DNA from: Aromatoleum anaerobium
Lineage (GTDB): Bacteria; Pseudomonadota; Gammaproteobacteria; Burkholderiales; Rhodocyclaceae
Assembly: GCF_012910705.2 (NCBI RefSeq)
Contig: NZ_WTVG02000037.1
Location: 124,001-188,000, forward strand
DNA: 64,000 nucleotides
Direction of reading: 5' to 3'
Positions 26,637-34,946 of the stretch are shown here, piece by piece. The stretch's first letter is position 1; every line of letters begins with the position of its first letter. The position numbers were made by a program, and so were the translations under genes. The notes under the pieces are model-generated. The model ran no database searches, had not been told where the DNA came from, and was given only the letters and a program-made list of their open reading frames with translations.

Positions 26637-26807
26637 TTTTTTGCATGTAAAGCCGAGCATGCGCAATGGCGGAGGAGGCGGAAACGGGCGGCGGTTTGGC
26701 AGGGCTCCCGGCAGGCCTTATATCGGGATTGTGGCGCGATTTGCTGCGCCGGGGCGCCGCGCTCGCTATGATCCTGTCCCCATCCGACCTCCCGTGCCCA
26801 GGCTTCG

Positions 26808-27731
26808 ATGAATCAGCCCCCGACCATTTCCGAACACAGCGCCGCGCAGCCTTCCCCGGTCGAGGCCGAGATCCTGCGGCTGTCGCGCGAGCAGCCGGCG
26901 CTCGGCCAGGCGGCGGTGGCCGAGCGGCTGCGCCAGGCCGGGCTGCCGATCTCGCCGTCCGGCGTGCGCTACATCTGGCAGAAGCACGGCCTCGAGACCG
27001 CGGTCAAGCGCCTGCGGGCGCTCGCCGGCAGTTCGGACGAAGGGCTGGCGGCGCTGACCGACACGCAGCGCGGGCTGCTCGAGCGCGGCGCGCTCACCGC
27101 ACGGCTCGTCCGCGGCGCCTCATTCGGAGATGCCGCAGATGCTGGCGAAGAGCCGGTCGACCGCCGCCAGGTGATCCTCAACGCGGCCGCCGAGCTGTTC
27201 GCGGAGCAGGGCTACGACCGCAGCTCGATCCGCGACATCGCGCGCAAGGTCGGGCTCCTGCCCGGCTCGGTGTATCACTATTTCGCGTCGAAGGACGAGC
27301 TCTATCTGGCGGTGCACGGCGAAGGCTTCCGCCGCCTGACGGCTGCGGTGACGGCGGCGATCGGCGAAACCCGCGATCCGTGGGAACGCCTCATGCGGGC
27401 CTGCGAAGTCCATGTCGGCGGCATCGCGACCGGCTCTCCGGTCGACCGCGTCACCGGCCACAACCTCGCGATGATCCGCCACCACGGGCTGTTCGCGAAA
27501 ATCCGCCCGGTGCGCGAAGCCTACGAAAACATCTACCGCGAACTCATCGACGCGCTGCCGCTCGCGCCCGGCACCGACCGCACGCTGCTGCGCCTGCTGC
27601 TGCTCAGCGGCATGAACTGGGTGTACATCTGGTATCGCGAAGGCCGGCGCTCGCCGAAGGAGATCGCCGACGCGATGGTCGATATGCTGCGCCGCGGGGT
27701 CCAGCGGGTCCCTGGGCCGGACGGCGCCTAG
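26808..27731 (+). CDS. TetR-family regulator with an extra N-terminal helix-turn-helix domain
   Basis: A 307-aa protein. Residues about 115-165 are a normal TetR DNA-binding domain (RQVILNAAAELFAEQGYDRS, SIRDIARKVGLLPGSVYHYF, ASKDELY), and the ligand domain follows to the end. The first 90 residues are unusual for TetR: EAEILRLSREQPALGQAAVAERL, then ISPSGVRYIWQKHGLET, resembling the helix-turn-helix of transposase/integrase-type or homeodomain-like proteins. It is divergent from the GntR gene; the 234 bp between them contain the GntR palindrome. It ends 204 bp before the converging AraC gene. The target is not evident. Confidence 0.85.
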   Translation: MNQPPTISEHSAAQPSPVEAEILRLSREQPALGQAAVAERLRQAGLPISPSGVRYIWQKHGLETAVKRLRALAGSSDEGLAALTDTQRGLLERGALTARLVRGASFGDAADAGEEPVDRRQVILNAAAELFAEQGYDRSSIRDIARKVGLLPGSVYHYFASKDELYLAVHGEGFRRLTAAVTAAIGETRDPWERLMRACEVHVGGIATGSPVDRVTGHNLAMIRHHGLFAKIRPVREAYENIYRELIDALPLAPGTDRTLLRLLLLSGMNWVYIWYREGRRSPKEIADAMVDMLRRGVQRVPGPDGA

Positions 27732-27934
27732 AGCTTGTCGCCGCGCCGTCCGCTGGGCCACGAGCCACGGCTTAAGGGTACTCGATCGGTCCGGAATCCC
27801 CTGTATTTGGCCGGGCTGCTCATCGAGCAAAATTAACCAGCATGCTCTGTACGCAGCGAAGCCGATGCGCGGTGGAATCGCGTGAACGGCGTTGCCGGCG
27901 ACAAGGGCGAGGTGCACGGGTGCCGCAGCGGCGA

Positions 27935-28858
27935 TCAGCGATTCGGCACCCCGATCGCCGCGGAGGACTCGGCGAGGCGCGCGCGGGCGTCCTCTCGGAA
28001 CTGCTTCGGCCCGACCCCAGTGTGCTTGCGGAAAAAGCGCCCGAAATAGGCCTCGTCGGCGAAGCCGAGCGCGGCGGCGATCTGCTTGATGCCCGTGCCG
28101 CCATAGACGAGTTCGCGCTGCGCCTCATGCACGATGCGCGCGTTGATGACGTCGAGCGCTGACACGCCGAGCACGTCGCGGCATAGCCGCGACAACTGGC
28201 CCGCGGTCACGCCGAGCTCGCCGGCATAGGCGTCAATCGCGAGCCGTTTGCGGAAGTGCTTGTCGACGAGCGCGCGGAACTTCTCGACCTGGCCCGTCTT
28301 GCGCGAGTTCACGACTGCGGGTGCAGGCCCTATCGCGTTGCCGATGCGCGCAATCTGCACGAGCACTGCGATCAGCAGCGACATGCCGGCCGCCGCCTGG
28401 CCGAGCGCGTGGAGCCGCCATTCGCGCTCTACCTCGCGGAACAGCATCATCAGCGTCGCCGAGTGCGAGTTTTCCTCCGGCATCGCGATGACGGCCGGCG
28501 TCCGGATGATCTGCACCAGCTCAGGCATCACGAGGCTTGCCATCGACTCGAGTGGCTTCTGCGCCGCGGTGACCGCTGGGCCGTCGGTGTCGGGGGTGAA
28601 GTGGAAGCCGTGCACGGTTTGTGCCGGGATCACGACGAGACAGGGTGAGTGCGCGGTCCATTTCGCGTCGTTCACCAGCGCCTCCACCGCACCACTCTGC
28701 AGATACAGGATCTGGATGAACGCGTCGTGGATGTGCGGCCGGATTTTCCAGTTGTAAGGCCGAGATCGCTGCGGAATCCATTCGATATTGAACGAATCGA
28801 CCCAGCCCGGCTGCGCCTGATCGCCGTACAGCGCGTAGTTCGGAATTGACCGCTTCAT
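27935..28858 (-). CDS. AraC-family transcriptional regulator (PobR/HpaA-like)
   Basis: A 307-aa regulator. The N-terminal cupin-like sensor domain includes RPHIHDAFIQILYLQSGAVEA. The C-terminal pair of helix-turn-helices runs from about residue 200 (FRKRLAIDAYAGELGVTAGQLSRL; IKQIAAALGFADEAYFGRFFRKHTG, quoted in parts). The family often activates catabolism of hydroxylated or other aromatic acids. The ATG at 28858 is preferred over 28882, because the longer version would overlap a 20-bp conserved element (28874-28893). It is divergent from the alicyclic operon, so it probably activates that operon and, through a second copy of the element, the porin gene at 46040. Confidence 0.86.
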   Translation of the reverse strand: MKRSIPNYALYGDQAQPGWVDSFNIEWIPQRSRPYNWKIRPHIHDAFIQILYLQSGAVEALVNDAKWTAHSPCLVVIPAQTVHGFHFTPDTDGPAVTAAQKPLESMASLVMPELVQIIRTPAVIAMPEENSHSATLMMLFREVEREWRLHALGQAAAGMSLLIAVLVQIARIGNAIGPAPAVVNSRKTGQVEKFRALVDKHFRKRLAIDAYAGELGVTAGQLSRLCRDVLGVSALDVINARIVHEAQRELVYGGTGIKQIAAALGFADEAYFGRFFRKHTGVGPKQFREDARARLAESSAAIGVPNR

Positions 28859-28873
28859 TCGTGCGCTCCGCAA

Positions 28874-28893
28874 AGGATGCACGAATTGTCCTA
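28874..28893. promoter_or_regulatory. conserved upstream activator element AGGATGCACGAATTGTCCTA
   Basis: A 20-bp element with AGGA/TCCT ends, 15 bp upstream of the AraC start and in front of the alicyclic operon. It recurs with one mismatch at 45770-45789 before the porin gene, and downstream conserved blocks follow at identical spacing in both places. Best reading: AraC-type activator site. Confidence 0.65.
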
Positions 28894-28934
28894 CTTCTCG
28901 CTCGATTCCGCACCATTTCGCTGCGCCGCGCCGC

Positions 28935-28971
28935 GCAGAATCGCCTCCACTGAATGAACGTCCACTTCAGT
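28935..28971 (+). promoter_or_regulatory. probable -10 block and TetR-type dyad of the alicyclic operon promoter
   Basis: GCAGAATC (28935) and CTGAATGAACGT (28950) recur at exactly the same distances behind the activator element in the porin promoter. GCAGAATC may contain the -10. ACTGAA (28949-28954) and TTCAGT (28966-28971) form a dyad overlapping the expected transcription start, suiting repression by the TetR protein encoded at 29010. Confidence 0.5.
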
Positions 28972-29009
28972 CAGCGCAGAACAAATCCGGCATGGAGGAG
29001 GAGACCGAA

Positions 29010-29672
29010 ATGCAGCCGTGTGTAGTCAGCAACGTTGACGATCCGGCCCTGGTGGAGATGCGGCGTAGCCAGTTCGTGAAAGCGGCGAGCGAGCTGTTCG
29101 CTCGCAAGGGTTACCACCGGACCACCATCAGGGACATCACCCAGAGTGCGGGCCTGAGCACCGGCCTGATCTATTCGTACGTGCGGGCCAAGGAGGACGT
29201 GCTGTTCCTCGTGCTCGAGAACGTCCTGAAGTCCTACCTCGCCGAGATCCCGCGGGCGCTCGAAGCCGGCGGCGGGCCGGTCGAGCGGTTCTGCGCGACG
29301 GTGCGCGCCTATTGCGAAGTGATCGGCGACAAGCCCGACGCGACGCAGCTCGCCTATCGCGAGACCAAGTCGCTCGGCGCCGATTACCAGACGGTGATCA
29401 AGAACATGGAGCTGGAGACGAACCAACTGATCATCGATCGGATCGAGGAGTGCATCGACGCCGGCTATTTCCGCCCGGTCAACGTCGAACTCTTGACCTA
29501 CCGCATCGTGCTGCTCGCGCACGGCTGGGCGCTGAAGGCGTGGCGGCTGCAGCAATTCACGACGCTCGACGAGTACATCGACGAGGGGCTGGACCTTTTT
29601 CTCAACGCGCTGCTGACGCCCGAAGGCTGGGCGCACTACCGCGAAGTTCGCGAGGGGAGGGGGGTCCAATGA
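29010..29672 (+). CDS. TetR-family transcriptional regulator
   Basis: A 220-aa protein, first gene of the alicyclic operon. The N-terminal helix-turn-helix is FVKAASELFARKGYHRTT, IRDITQSAGLSTGLIYSYV, RAKEDVLF. The remainder is the helical ligand domain typical of acyl-CoA-sensing TetR proteins. The ATG at 29010 has GGAGGAG 8 bp upstream, so it is preferred over 28992. The stop overlaps the livH start (ATGA, 29669-29672), so the repressor is produced with the transporter. This is consistent with negative autoregulation that is relieved by a CoA-thioester intermediate, but the ligand is not known. Confidence 0.87.
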   Translation: MQPCVVSNVDDPALVEMRRSQFVKAASELFARKGYHRTTIRDITQSAGLSTGLIYSYVRAKEDVLFLVLENVLKSYLAEIPRALEAGGGPVERFCATVRAYCEVIGDKPDATQLAYRETKSLGADYQTVIKNMELETNQLIIDRIEECIDAGYFRPVNVELLTYRIVLLAHGWALKAWRLQQFTTLDEYIDEGLDLFLNALLTPEGWAHYREVREGRGVQ

Positions 29673-30520
29673 TCGGCCTGCAGATACTCAACGGCCTCGT
29701 CTACGGCTCGCTGCTGATGATCGTCGCGTCGGGCCTCGTGCTGATCTACGGCCTGCGCCGCGTCGTGAATTTCGCGCACGGGTCGCTGTTCATGCTCGGC
29801 GCGTACATCGCGTACGCCGCGGCGCAGCAGTTCGGTTTCTGGGTCGGGCTCGTCGCCGCGGTCTCGGTGCTCGCCGCGGTGGGGTTCTGCCTCGACCGTT
29901 TCGGCTTCCGCCTGCTGCAGGACCGCGATCCGCTGACGGTGATGCTCGTGACCTTCGGGCTGCTGCTGGTGTTCGAGGACGTCGTGCAGTCGGTGTGGGG
30001 CAAGCAGAGCTATTCGCTCGCCGCGCCCGAGTCGCTCGCGGGCACCGTGGAGCTCTTCGGCTCGCCGTTCCCGGTCTATCGACTCGTCATCGTCGCGGCG
30101 GGTCTCGCGGTGGCCGCCGCGCTCGTCGGCTGGCTGCGCCACAGCCGTGTTGGCCTCTTCATCCGCGGCGCGAGCACCGATCCGGTGACGACCGCGATGC
30201 AGGGCGTCAATACCGACCGGCTCTCCGGCGGCGTCGTCGCGGTCGGCGCGGCGCTCGCAGGCCTCGCCGGCGTGGTCTCGGGCCCGTTCCTGTCGCTTTC
30301 GCCGACGATGGGCAGCGACATCCTGATCGATTCCTTCGTCGTCGTCGTCATCGGCGGGCTCGGGAGCTTCGCCGGCGCGTTCGTCGCCGCGATGATCCTC
30401 GGTCAGGTCCAGGCGCTCGGCGCCGTCTATCTCCCCGACCTCGCGGCGCTGCTGCCGTTCGCGCTGATGACCGCCGTGCTGGTCTGGCGTCCGTCGGGCC
30501 TTTCCGGGAGCCGCACATGA
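29669..30520 (+). CDS. livH: LIV-type ABC transporter permease (LivH)
   Basis: A 283-aa inner-membrane permease of the branched-chain amino-acid/amide family with about eight helices. Signature stretches are LNGLVYGSLLMIVASGLVLIYG, RRVVNFAHGSLFMLGAY and VIGGLGSFAGAFVAAMILGQ. It pairs with LivM to form the channel. Adjacent genes overlap by four bases on both sides, giving the order TetR-livH-livM-livG-livF-binding protein. By operon context the cargo is likely an alicyclic or aromatic carboxylate rather than leucine. Confidence 0.92.
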   Translation: MIGLQILNGLVYGSLLMIVASGLVLIYGLRRVVNFAHGSLFMLGAYIAYAAAQQFGFWVGLVAAVSVLAAVGFCLDRFGFRLLQDRDPLTVMLVTFGLLLVFEDVVQSVWGKQSYSLAAPESLAGTVELFGSPFPVYRLVIVAAGLAVAAALVGWLRHSRVGLFIRGASTDPVTTAMQGVNTDRLSGGVVAVGAALAGLAGVVSGPFLSLSPTMGSDILIDSFVVVVIGGLGSFAGAFVAAMILGQVQALGAVYLPDLAALLPFALMTAVLVWRPSGLSGSRT

Positions 30521-31536
30521 GCGCCACCCTCACTGCCCCTGCGCTGGACGGTGCGCAGGTCAAGCGCGCGTCGCGTCTGCCGCGCCTCTTGAGCCTGACC
30601 TCGGTCGCGGTCGCCGTCGGGCTCGCGGTCAGCATGCTCGTCGAATCGAACACGGTGATGTCGCTGTTGACGCAGGCCGTCATCTACGCGGTGTTCGCGC
30701 TCGGCCTCGGCTTCCTGCTGAAGCAGAACGGCATGGTCAGCTTCGGCCACGCGCTGTTCTTCGGCCTGTCCGGCTACCTCGTCGGCGTCGGGGCGAGCCT
30801 CACCGGGTCGGTCGGCACGGTCGTCGTGCTGACGATCGCGGGAATCGGGTTCTTCGCGTTCGCCCTGGCGCTCGTCATCGTGCGGGTGCCGGGCATCGCG
30901 TTCGGCATGCTGACGCTGGCGATCGGGCAGAGCTTCTACGTGCTCGTATCGAAGTCGCGCGGCGTCACCGGCGGCGCCGACGGCATGAGCATCGAGTTTC
31001 CGCCGCGCGTGTTCGGACTCGAGATCGGCGCGTTCCAGGACCCGGCCAGCATGTTCCTGATCTCATGGCTCGCGTTGGTCGCGCTGGTGCTCGCGCTGAG
31101 TCTGCTGCTGGGCACGCGCTTCGGCCCGCTGACCGAGGCGATCCGCGAGAACGAGGAGCGCGTGCGCTTCATCGGCTTCCGCACGCTGCTGCCGCGCGCG
31201 GTGGTGTTCGCGATCTCGGCGATGGTTACCGCGGTCGGCGGCGCGCTGTCGGCGCTCTACACCGGCTTCGTGTCGCCCGAGTCGCTGCACTGGTCGGTGT
31301 CCGGCACCGTGCTGATCATGGTCGTGCTCGGCGGCAGCCGCACGCTGTGGGGCCCGGCGGTCGGGGCGGTCGTCTATTACCTCTTCCGCGACTACGTCGG
31401 CGAGCACACGACGCACTGGATGGGAATTTTCGGCGTGAGTCTGATCGCGGTCATCGTGTTGTGGCCGGCCGGCATCGCCGGCGGCGTGATGCACGCCGTC
31501 GAACGGATCAAGCGCGGTTCGGGGAGGCACGCATGA
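30517..31536 (+). CDS. livM: LIV-type ABC transporter permease (LivM)
   Basis: A 339-aa permease with a short polar N-terminal tail and about nine or ten helices. Conserved sequences are LLTQAVIYAVFALGLGFLLKQ, NGMVSFGHALFFGLSGYLVG, SRGVTGGADGM and the cytoplasmic EAA-like loop AIRENEERVRFIGF. ATG 30517 overlaps the livH stop. Only in-frame start consistent with the overlap pattern of this operon. It forms the heterodimeric pore with LivH. Confidence 0.92.
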   Translation: MSATLTAPALDGAQVKRASRLPRLLSLTSVAVAVGLAVSMLVESNTVMSLLTQAVIYAVFALGLGFLLKQNGMVSFGHALFFGLSGYLVGVGASLTGSVGTVVVLTIAGIGFFAFALALVIVRVPGIAFGMLTLAIGQSFYVLVSKSRGVTGGADGMSIEFPPRVFGLEIGAFQDPASMFLISWLALVALVLALSLLLGTRFGPLTEAIRENEERVRFIGFRTLLPRAVVFAISAMVTAVGGALSALYTGFVSPESLHWSVSGTVLIMVVLGGSRTLWGPAVGAVVYYLFRDYVGEHTTHWMGIFGVSLIAVIVLWPAGIAGGVMHAVERIKRGSGRHA

Positions 31537-32243
31537 CCATGACCTACGCACTCGAAGCGAAGGGGCTGTCCGTGCGCTACGGCGGCGTGACCGCGAACGA
31601 CGGCGTGTCGATGCGCATCGCGCCGGGCGAGATCCGCGGCCTGATCGGCCCGAACGGCGCCGGCAAGTCGACGTTCATCGACGCGCTGTCGGGCCGGCGC
31701 GCGACCGCGGCAGGCAGCGTGCATCTGGCGGGCCGCGACATCACCGCGCTCGGCGTCGTCGAGCGACGCTTGCTGGGCCTGTCGCGCTCTTTCCAGCGCA
31801 CGAGCATCTTCCCCGGCATGCGCATCGGCGCGCAGATGGAACTCGCCGCATCGAAGATCCCGGACGCCGATGCCGACGAGGTGATGCGCGAACTCGGCCT
31901 CGACCGCTTCGCCGATCGCCACGCGAACGAGATCGGCTACGGCGACCAGCGCCGGCTCGACATCGCGCTCGCGCTCGTCGGCCGTCCGAGCGTGCTGCTG
32001 CTCGACGAGCCGATGGCGGGACTGTCGATCGAGGAGTCGATGAAGCTCGCCCGGCACCTGCGCGAGCTCGCGCGCCACTGGGGCGTGTCGGTGCTGCTCG
32101 TCGAGCACGACATGGAAGTCGTCTTCGGCATCTCGGACAGCATCACCGTGCTCGAGACCGGCAAATTGCTCGCGGAAGGCGCGCCGGCGGAGATCCGCGC
32201 GCATCCGAAGGTCCGCGAGGCTTACCTGGGGAGCGCAGCATGA
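31533..32243 (+). CDS. livG: LIV-type ABC transporter ATPase (LivG)
   Basis: A 236-aa ATP-binding subunit. Walker A is GPNGAGKST (about residues 40-48), the Q-loop region is SRSFQRTSIFPGM, the signature is the LivG-style EIGYGDQRRLDIALAL instead of LSGGQ, Walker B is VLLLDEPMAGL, and the H-loop is LLVEHDMEVVF. The start overlaps livM and the stop overlaps livF. It acts with LivF at the cytoplasmic side of the membrane. Confidence 0.93.
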   Translation: MTMTYALEAKGLSVRYGGVTANDGVSMRIAPGEIRGLIGPNGAGKSTFIDALSGRRATAAGSVHLAGRDITALGVVERRLLGLSRSFQRTSIFPGMRIGAQMELAASKIPDADADEVMRELGLDRFADRHANEIGYGDQRRLDIALALVGRPSVLLLDEPMAGLSIEESMKLARHLRELARHWGVSVLLVEHDMEVVFGISDSITVLETGKLLAEGAPAEIRAHPKVREAYLGSAA

Positions 32244-32938
32244 TCCCGCTGCTGAATCTCGATGCGGTGAACGCCTACTACGGCGCCGCGCACGTGCTGC
32301 ACGACGTGACGCTGTCGGTCTGCCCGGGCGAGCGCGTCGCGCTCGTCGGGCGCAACGGCGTCGGCAAGACGACCGTCGTCAATTCGATCCTGAACCTCGC
32401 GTCGCTGCGCGGCGGCACGCTGAAGTTCAACGGCGTCGTGCAACACGGCCTGCGCACCTACGGCGCGGCGCGCGCGGGGATCTCGGTCGTGCCGCAGGGC
32501 CGGCGGATCATCCCGAACCTGACGATCGAGGAGAACCTGCTGCTCGGCGGCGCGGTGAAGCGGCCCGGTCCGTGGAATCTCGCGAGCATCTACGAGCTGT
32601 TCCCGATCCTGCAGGAGCGACGCAATACGCCGGGCACGGCGCTGTCGGGCGGCCAGCAGCAGATGCTCGCGATCGGCCGCGCGCTGATGGCCAACCCACA
32701 GCTCCTAGTGCTCGACGAGCCGAGCGAGGGCCTCGCGCCGGTCATCGTCGACCAGCTCGCCGACATCTTCAACCGGCTCGCCAACGCCGGCACGGCGCTG
32801 CTGCTGATCGAGCAGAACCTGAGCCTCATTACGCGCGTCGCCAGGCGGTTCTACGTCATGGCGAAGGGCTCGATCATCGAAGAAGGCGCACTCGAAGGCC
32901 TCGACATCGCGCAGTTGCACAAACACATCGTCGTTTGA
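32240..32938 (+). CDS. livF: LIV-type ABC transporter ATPase (LivF)
   Basis: A 232-aa second ATPase. Walker A GRNGVGKTT, the family block VPQGRRIIPNLTIEENL, the signature LSGGQQQMLAIGRAL, Walker B LLVLDEPSEGLAP and the H-loop equivalent LLIEQNLSL are all present; as in other LivF proteins the His of the H-loop is replaced (EQN). It overlaps livG by four bases and is followed after 21 bp by the binding-protein gene. Confidence 0.93.
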   Translation: MIPLLNLDAVNAYYGAAHVLHDVTLSVCPGERVALVGRNGVGKTTVVNSILNLASLRGGTLKFNGVVQHGLRTYGAARAGISVVPQGRRIIPNLTIEENLLLGGAVKRPGPWNLASIYELFPILQERRNTPGTALSGGQQQMLAIGRALMANPQLLVLDEPSEGLAPVIVDQLADIFNRLANAGTALLLIEQNLSLITRVARRFYVMAKGSIIEEGALEGLDIAQLHKHIVV

Positions 32939-32959
32939 AGAGCGTTCAAAGGAGACATC

Positions 32960-34147
32960 ATGAAAACACGCAGAATCACGAACCTCCTCGCCGCCGCGGT
33001 GCTCGCGGTCGCATCCGGCGCGAGCCTCGCCCAGGCGAAGGAGCCGATCCGCATCGGCATGGTCACCTCGCAGTCGGGCGGCTTCACCGCGCAGGGCGAG
33101 GATTCGCTGCGCGGCATGCAGTTCGCGGTCGACGAGGCGAACGCCTCGGGGGGCGTCGCCGGCCGTCGTATCGAAGTGCAGATCGGCGACGACGAGAGCA
33201 CGCCGGAAGGGGGGCGCCGCGTCGCCGAGAAGTTCGCCCGCAGCGGCTACAACCTGCTTGTCGGCCCGATCGCGTCGTCGATCAGCCTCGCGCTCGGGCA
33301 GAACCTGCAACGCTGGGACGCGCTGTACGTGAGCACCTTGAGCAAGTCAGACCGCATCACCGGGGATTCCTGCAACATGCGTATGTTCCAGGCGAACCAT
33401 TCAGATGCGATGGATCTCGCGATCGTGCAGCCGTGGTTGAAGGACAACGCGAAGGAAAAGCGCTTCGCGATCCTCGCCAACGACTACATCTGGGGCCGCG
33501 ACTCGGCCGAATCCTTCACGAAGGCCGCGCAGAAGCTCGGCAAAGAGGTCGAGCTGTCGGTGTTCGCGCCGATTGGCACGAAGGACTTCGCGCCCTACAT
33601 CGCGCAGCTGAAGAATTCCGGCGCCGAGGCCGTGTGGGTCGCGCTCGTCGGTCGCGATCTCATCGCGTTCGCGAAGCAGGCTGCGGAGTTCGGGCTGACG
33701 ACGTCGAAACGCATCATCGGCCATGCCTACATCATGAGCTTCGTCGTCAAGGCGACCGACTCGGCCACCGACGGCGTCTGGGGTGTCCTGAACTACGCGC
33801 CGGAGATCGACACGCCGCGCAACAAGGCGCTCGTTGCTGCGTGGCGCAAGAAGTTCGGTCGCGATCCGAGCGAGAACGAGGTCGCCGGCTACAGCGGCAT
33901 CCAGGTGATCGTGCAGGGCGTCGAGAAGGCAGACAGCGTCAAGCCGACTGCGGTGGCCTCCGCGCTCAGCGGCGCGACGCTCGATACCGTCTGGGGCCCG
34001 GCCGTGATGCGCGCCGAAGACCACCAGCTCGTGAAGCCGAACTACGTCGGCCGCGTCAAACGCGTCGGCGGTGAGCTGCGACCGGTTATCGAGACGGCGT
34101 TCGAAGCATCGATCGCGACGCCCGCACCGACGACCTGCAAACTCTGA
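32960..34147 (+). CDS. LIV-type ABC transporter substrate-binding protein
   Basis: A 395-aa periplasmic binding protein. Residues 1-26 are a signal peptide (basic MKTRR, hydrophobic core, SLAQAK cleavage region). The mature part has the type I fold: IRIGMVTSQSGGFTAQGEDSLRGM (quoted in two parts), VDEANASGGVAGRRIEVQI, DDESTPEGGRRVAEK. It is the dedicated receptor of the complete LIV system encoded directly upstream. The ligand is probably the cyclic carboxylic acid degraded by the downstream enzymes. Confidence 0.9.
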   Translation: MKTRRITNLLAAAVLAVASGASLAQAKEPIRIGMVTSQSGGFTAQGEDSLRGMQFAVDEANASGGVAGRRIEVQIGDDESTPEGGRRVAEKFARSGYNLLVGPIASSISLALGQNLQRWDALYVSTLSKSDRITGDSCNMRMFQANHSDAMDLAIVQPWLKDNAKEKRFAILANDYIWGRDSAESFTKAAQKLGKEVELSVFAPIGTKDFAPYIAQLKNSGAEAVWVALVGRDLIAFAKQAAEFGLTTSKRIIGHAYIMSFVVKATDSATDGVWGVLNYAPEIDTPRNKALVAAWRKKFGRDPSENEVAGYSGIQVIVQGVEKADSVKPTAVASALSGATLDTVWGPAVMRAEDHQLVKPNYVGRVKRVGGELRPVIETAFEASIATPAPTTCKL

Positions 34148-34159
34148 GCGGAGACCGTC

Positions 34160-34942
34160 ATGTCGAAGCGTGTGTTGCTCACCGGCGCGAGCCGGGGAAT
34201 CGGCCGGGCGACCTGCCTGCGCCTCGCCCGTGAGGGCGCCGTGATCGCCGCGTGCGCCTCGGCGCACGGCGACGAGCTCGCGGCAGTCGTCGAAGAGGCC
34301 GCGCGGGCGGGCGGGCGCGTCGTGCCGCTGCTCGGCGACCTCGCCGATCCGGCGATGCCGGCGCGGCTCGTCGGAGAGGCGGTCGCCGCGCTCGGCGGGC
34401 TCGATGCCGTCGTCAGCAACGCCGGCGTGTCGCGCCCGTCGGCGCTGGCCGCGACGGCGCTCGAGGACTGGGAATTCCTGTTCGGCGTCAATGCGCGCGC
34501 GCCGTGGCTGCTCGCGAAGGCGGCCCATCCGGCGCTGCGCGCGAGCCGCGGCGCGTTCGTCGCCGTCGCGTCGATGTCCGGCGTGCAGCCTTACCCGGGC
34601 ATGGGCGCGTACAGCCCGAGCAAGGCGGCGCTGCTGATGACGATGCGCGTGCTCGCTCAGGAATGGGCCGCCGACGGCATCCGGGTGAATGCCGTGTCGC
34701 CCGGCCTGATCCACACGCCACTGACCGCGCGCGTCTATGCCGACGCCGAGGTCCGCACGGGGCGCGAAGAGTTGATCCCGCTGCACCGCATCGGTGACCC
34801 GGCCGAGCACATCGCCGGCATCGTCGCCTTCCTGCTCGGACCCGATGCCGCCTACATGACCGGCCAGAACCTGCTGGCCGACGGCGGTCTGCTCGACACC
34901 GTCCAGGGCCTGATCCCAGGCCGTCCCGCTACGGAGCGCTAA
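34160..34942 (+). CDS. short-chain dehydrogenase/reductase (SDR) no. 1 of the alicyclic operon
   Basis: A 260-aa classical SDR. The NAD(P) motif is LTGASRGIGRATC (residues 6-18), followed by SNAGVS, the catalytic Ser in VASMSG and the YSPSK motif (Tyr-x-x-x-Lys); the C-terminus has MTGQNLLADGG. Nearest types are 3-oxoacyl reductase/2-deoxy-D-gluconate-dehydrogenase-like enzymes with mixed substrates. In the operon it would oxidise a hydroxyl on the ring or a side chain. It is not the BadH-like enzyme, which is encoded at 37371, so its presence suggests a hydroxylated substrate or an extra oxidation step. Confidence 0.85.
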   Translation: MSKRVLLTGASRGIGRATCLRLAREGAVIAACASAHGDELAAVVEEAARAGGRVVPLLGDLADPAMPARLVGEAVAALGGLDAVVSNAGVSRPSALAATALEDWEFLFGVNARAPWLLAKAAHPALRASRGAFVAVASMSGVQPYPGMGAYSPSKAALLMTMRVLAQEWAADGIRVNAVSPGLIHTPLTARVYADAEVRTGREELIPLHRIGDPAEHIAGIVAFLLGPDAAYMTGQNLLADGGLLDTVQGLIPGRPATER

Positions 34943-34946
34943 ACCC

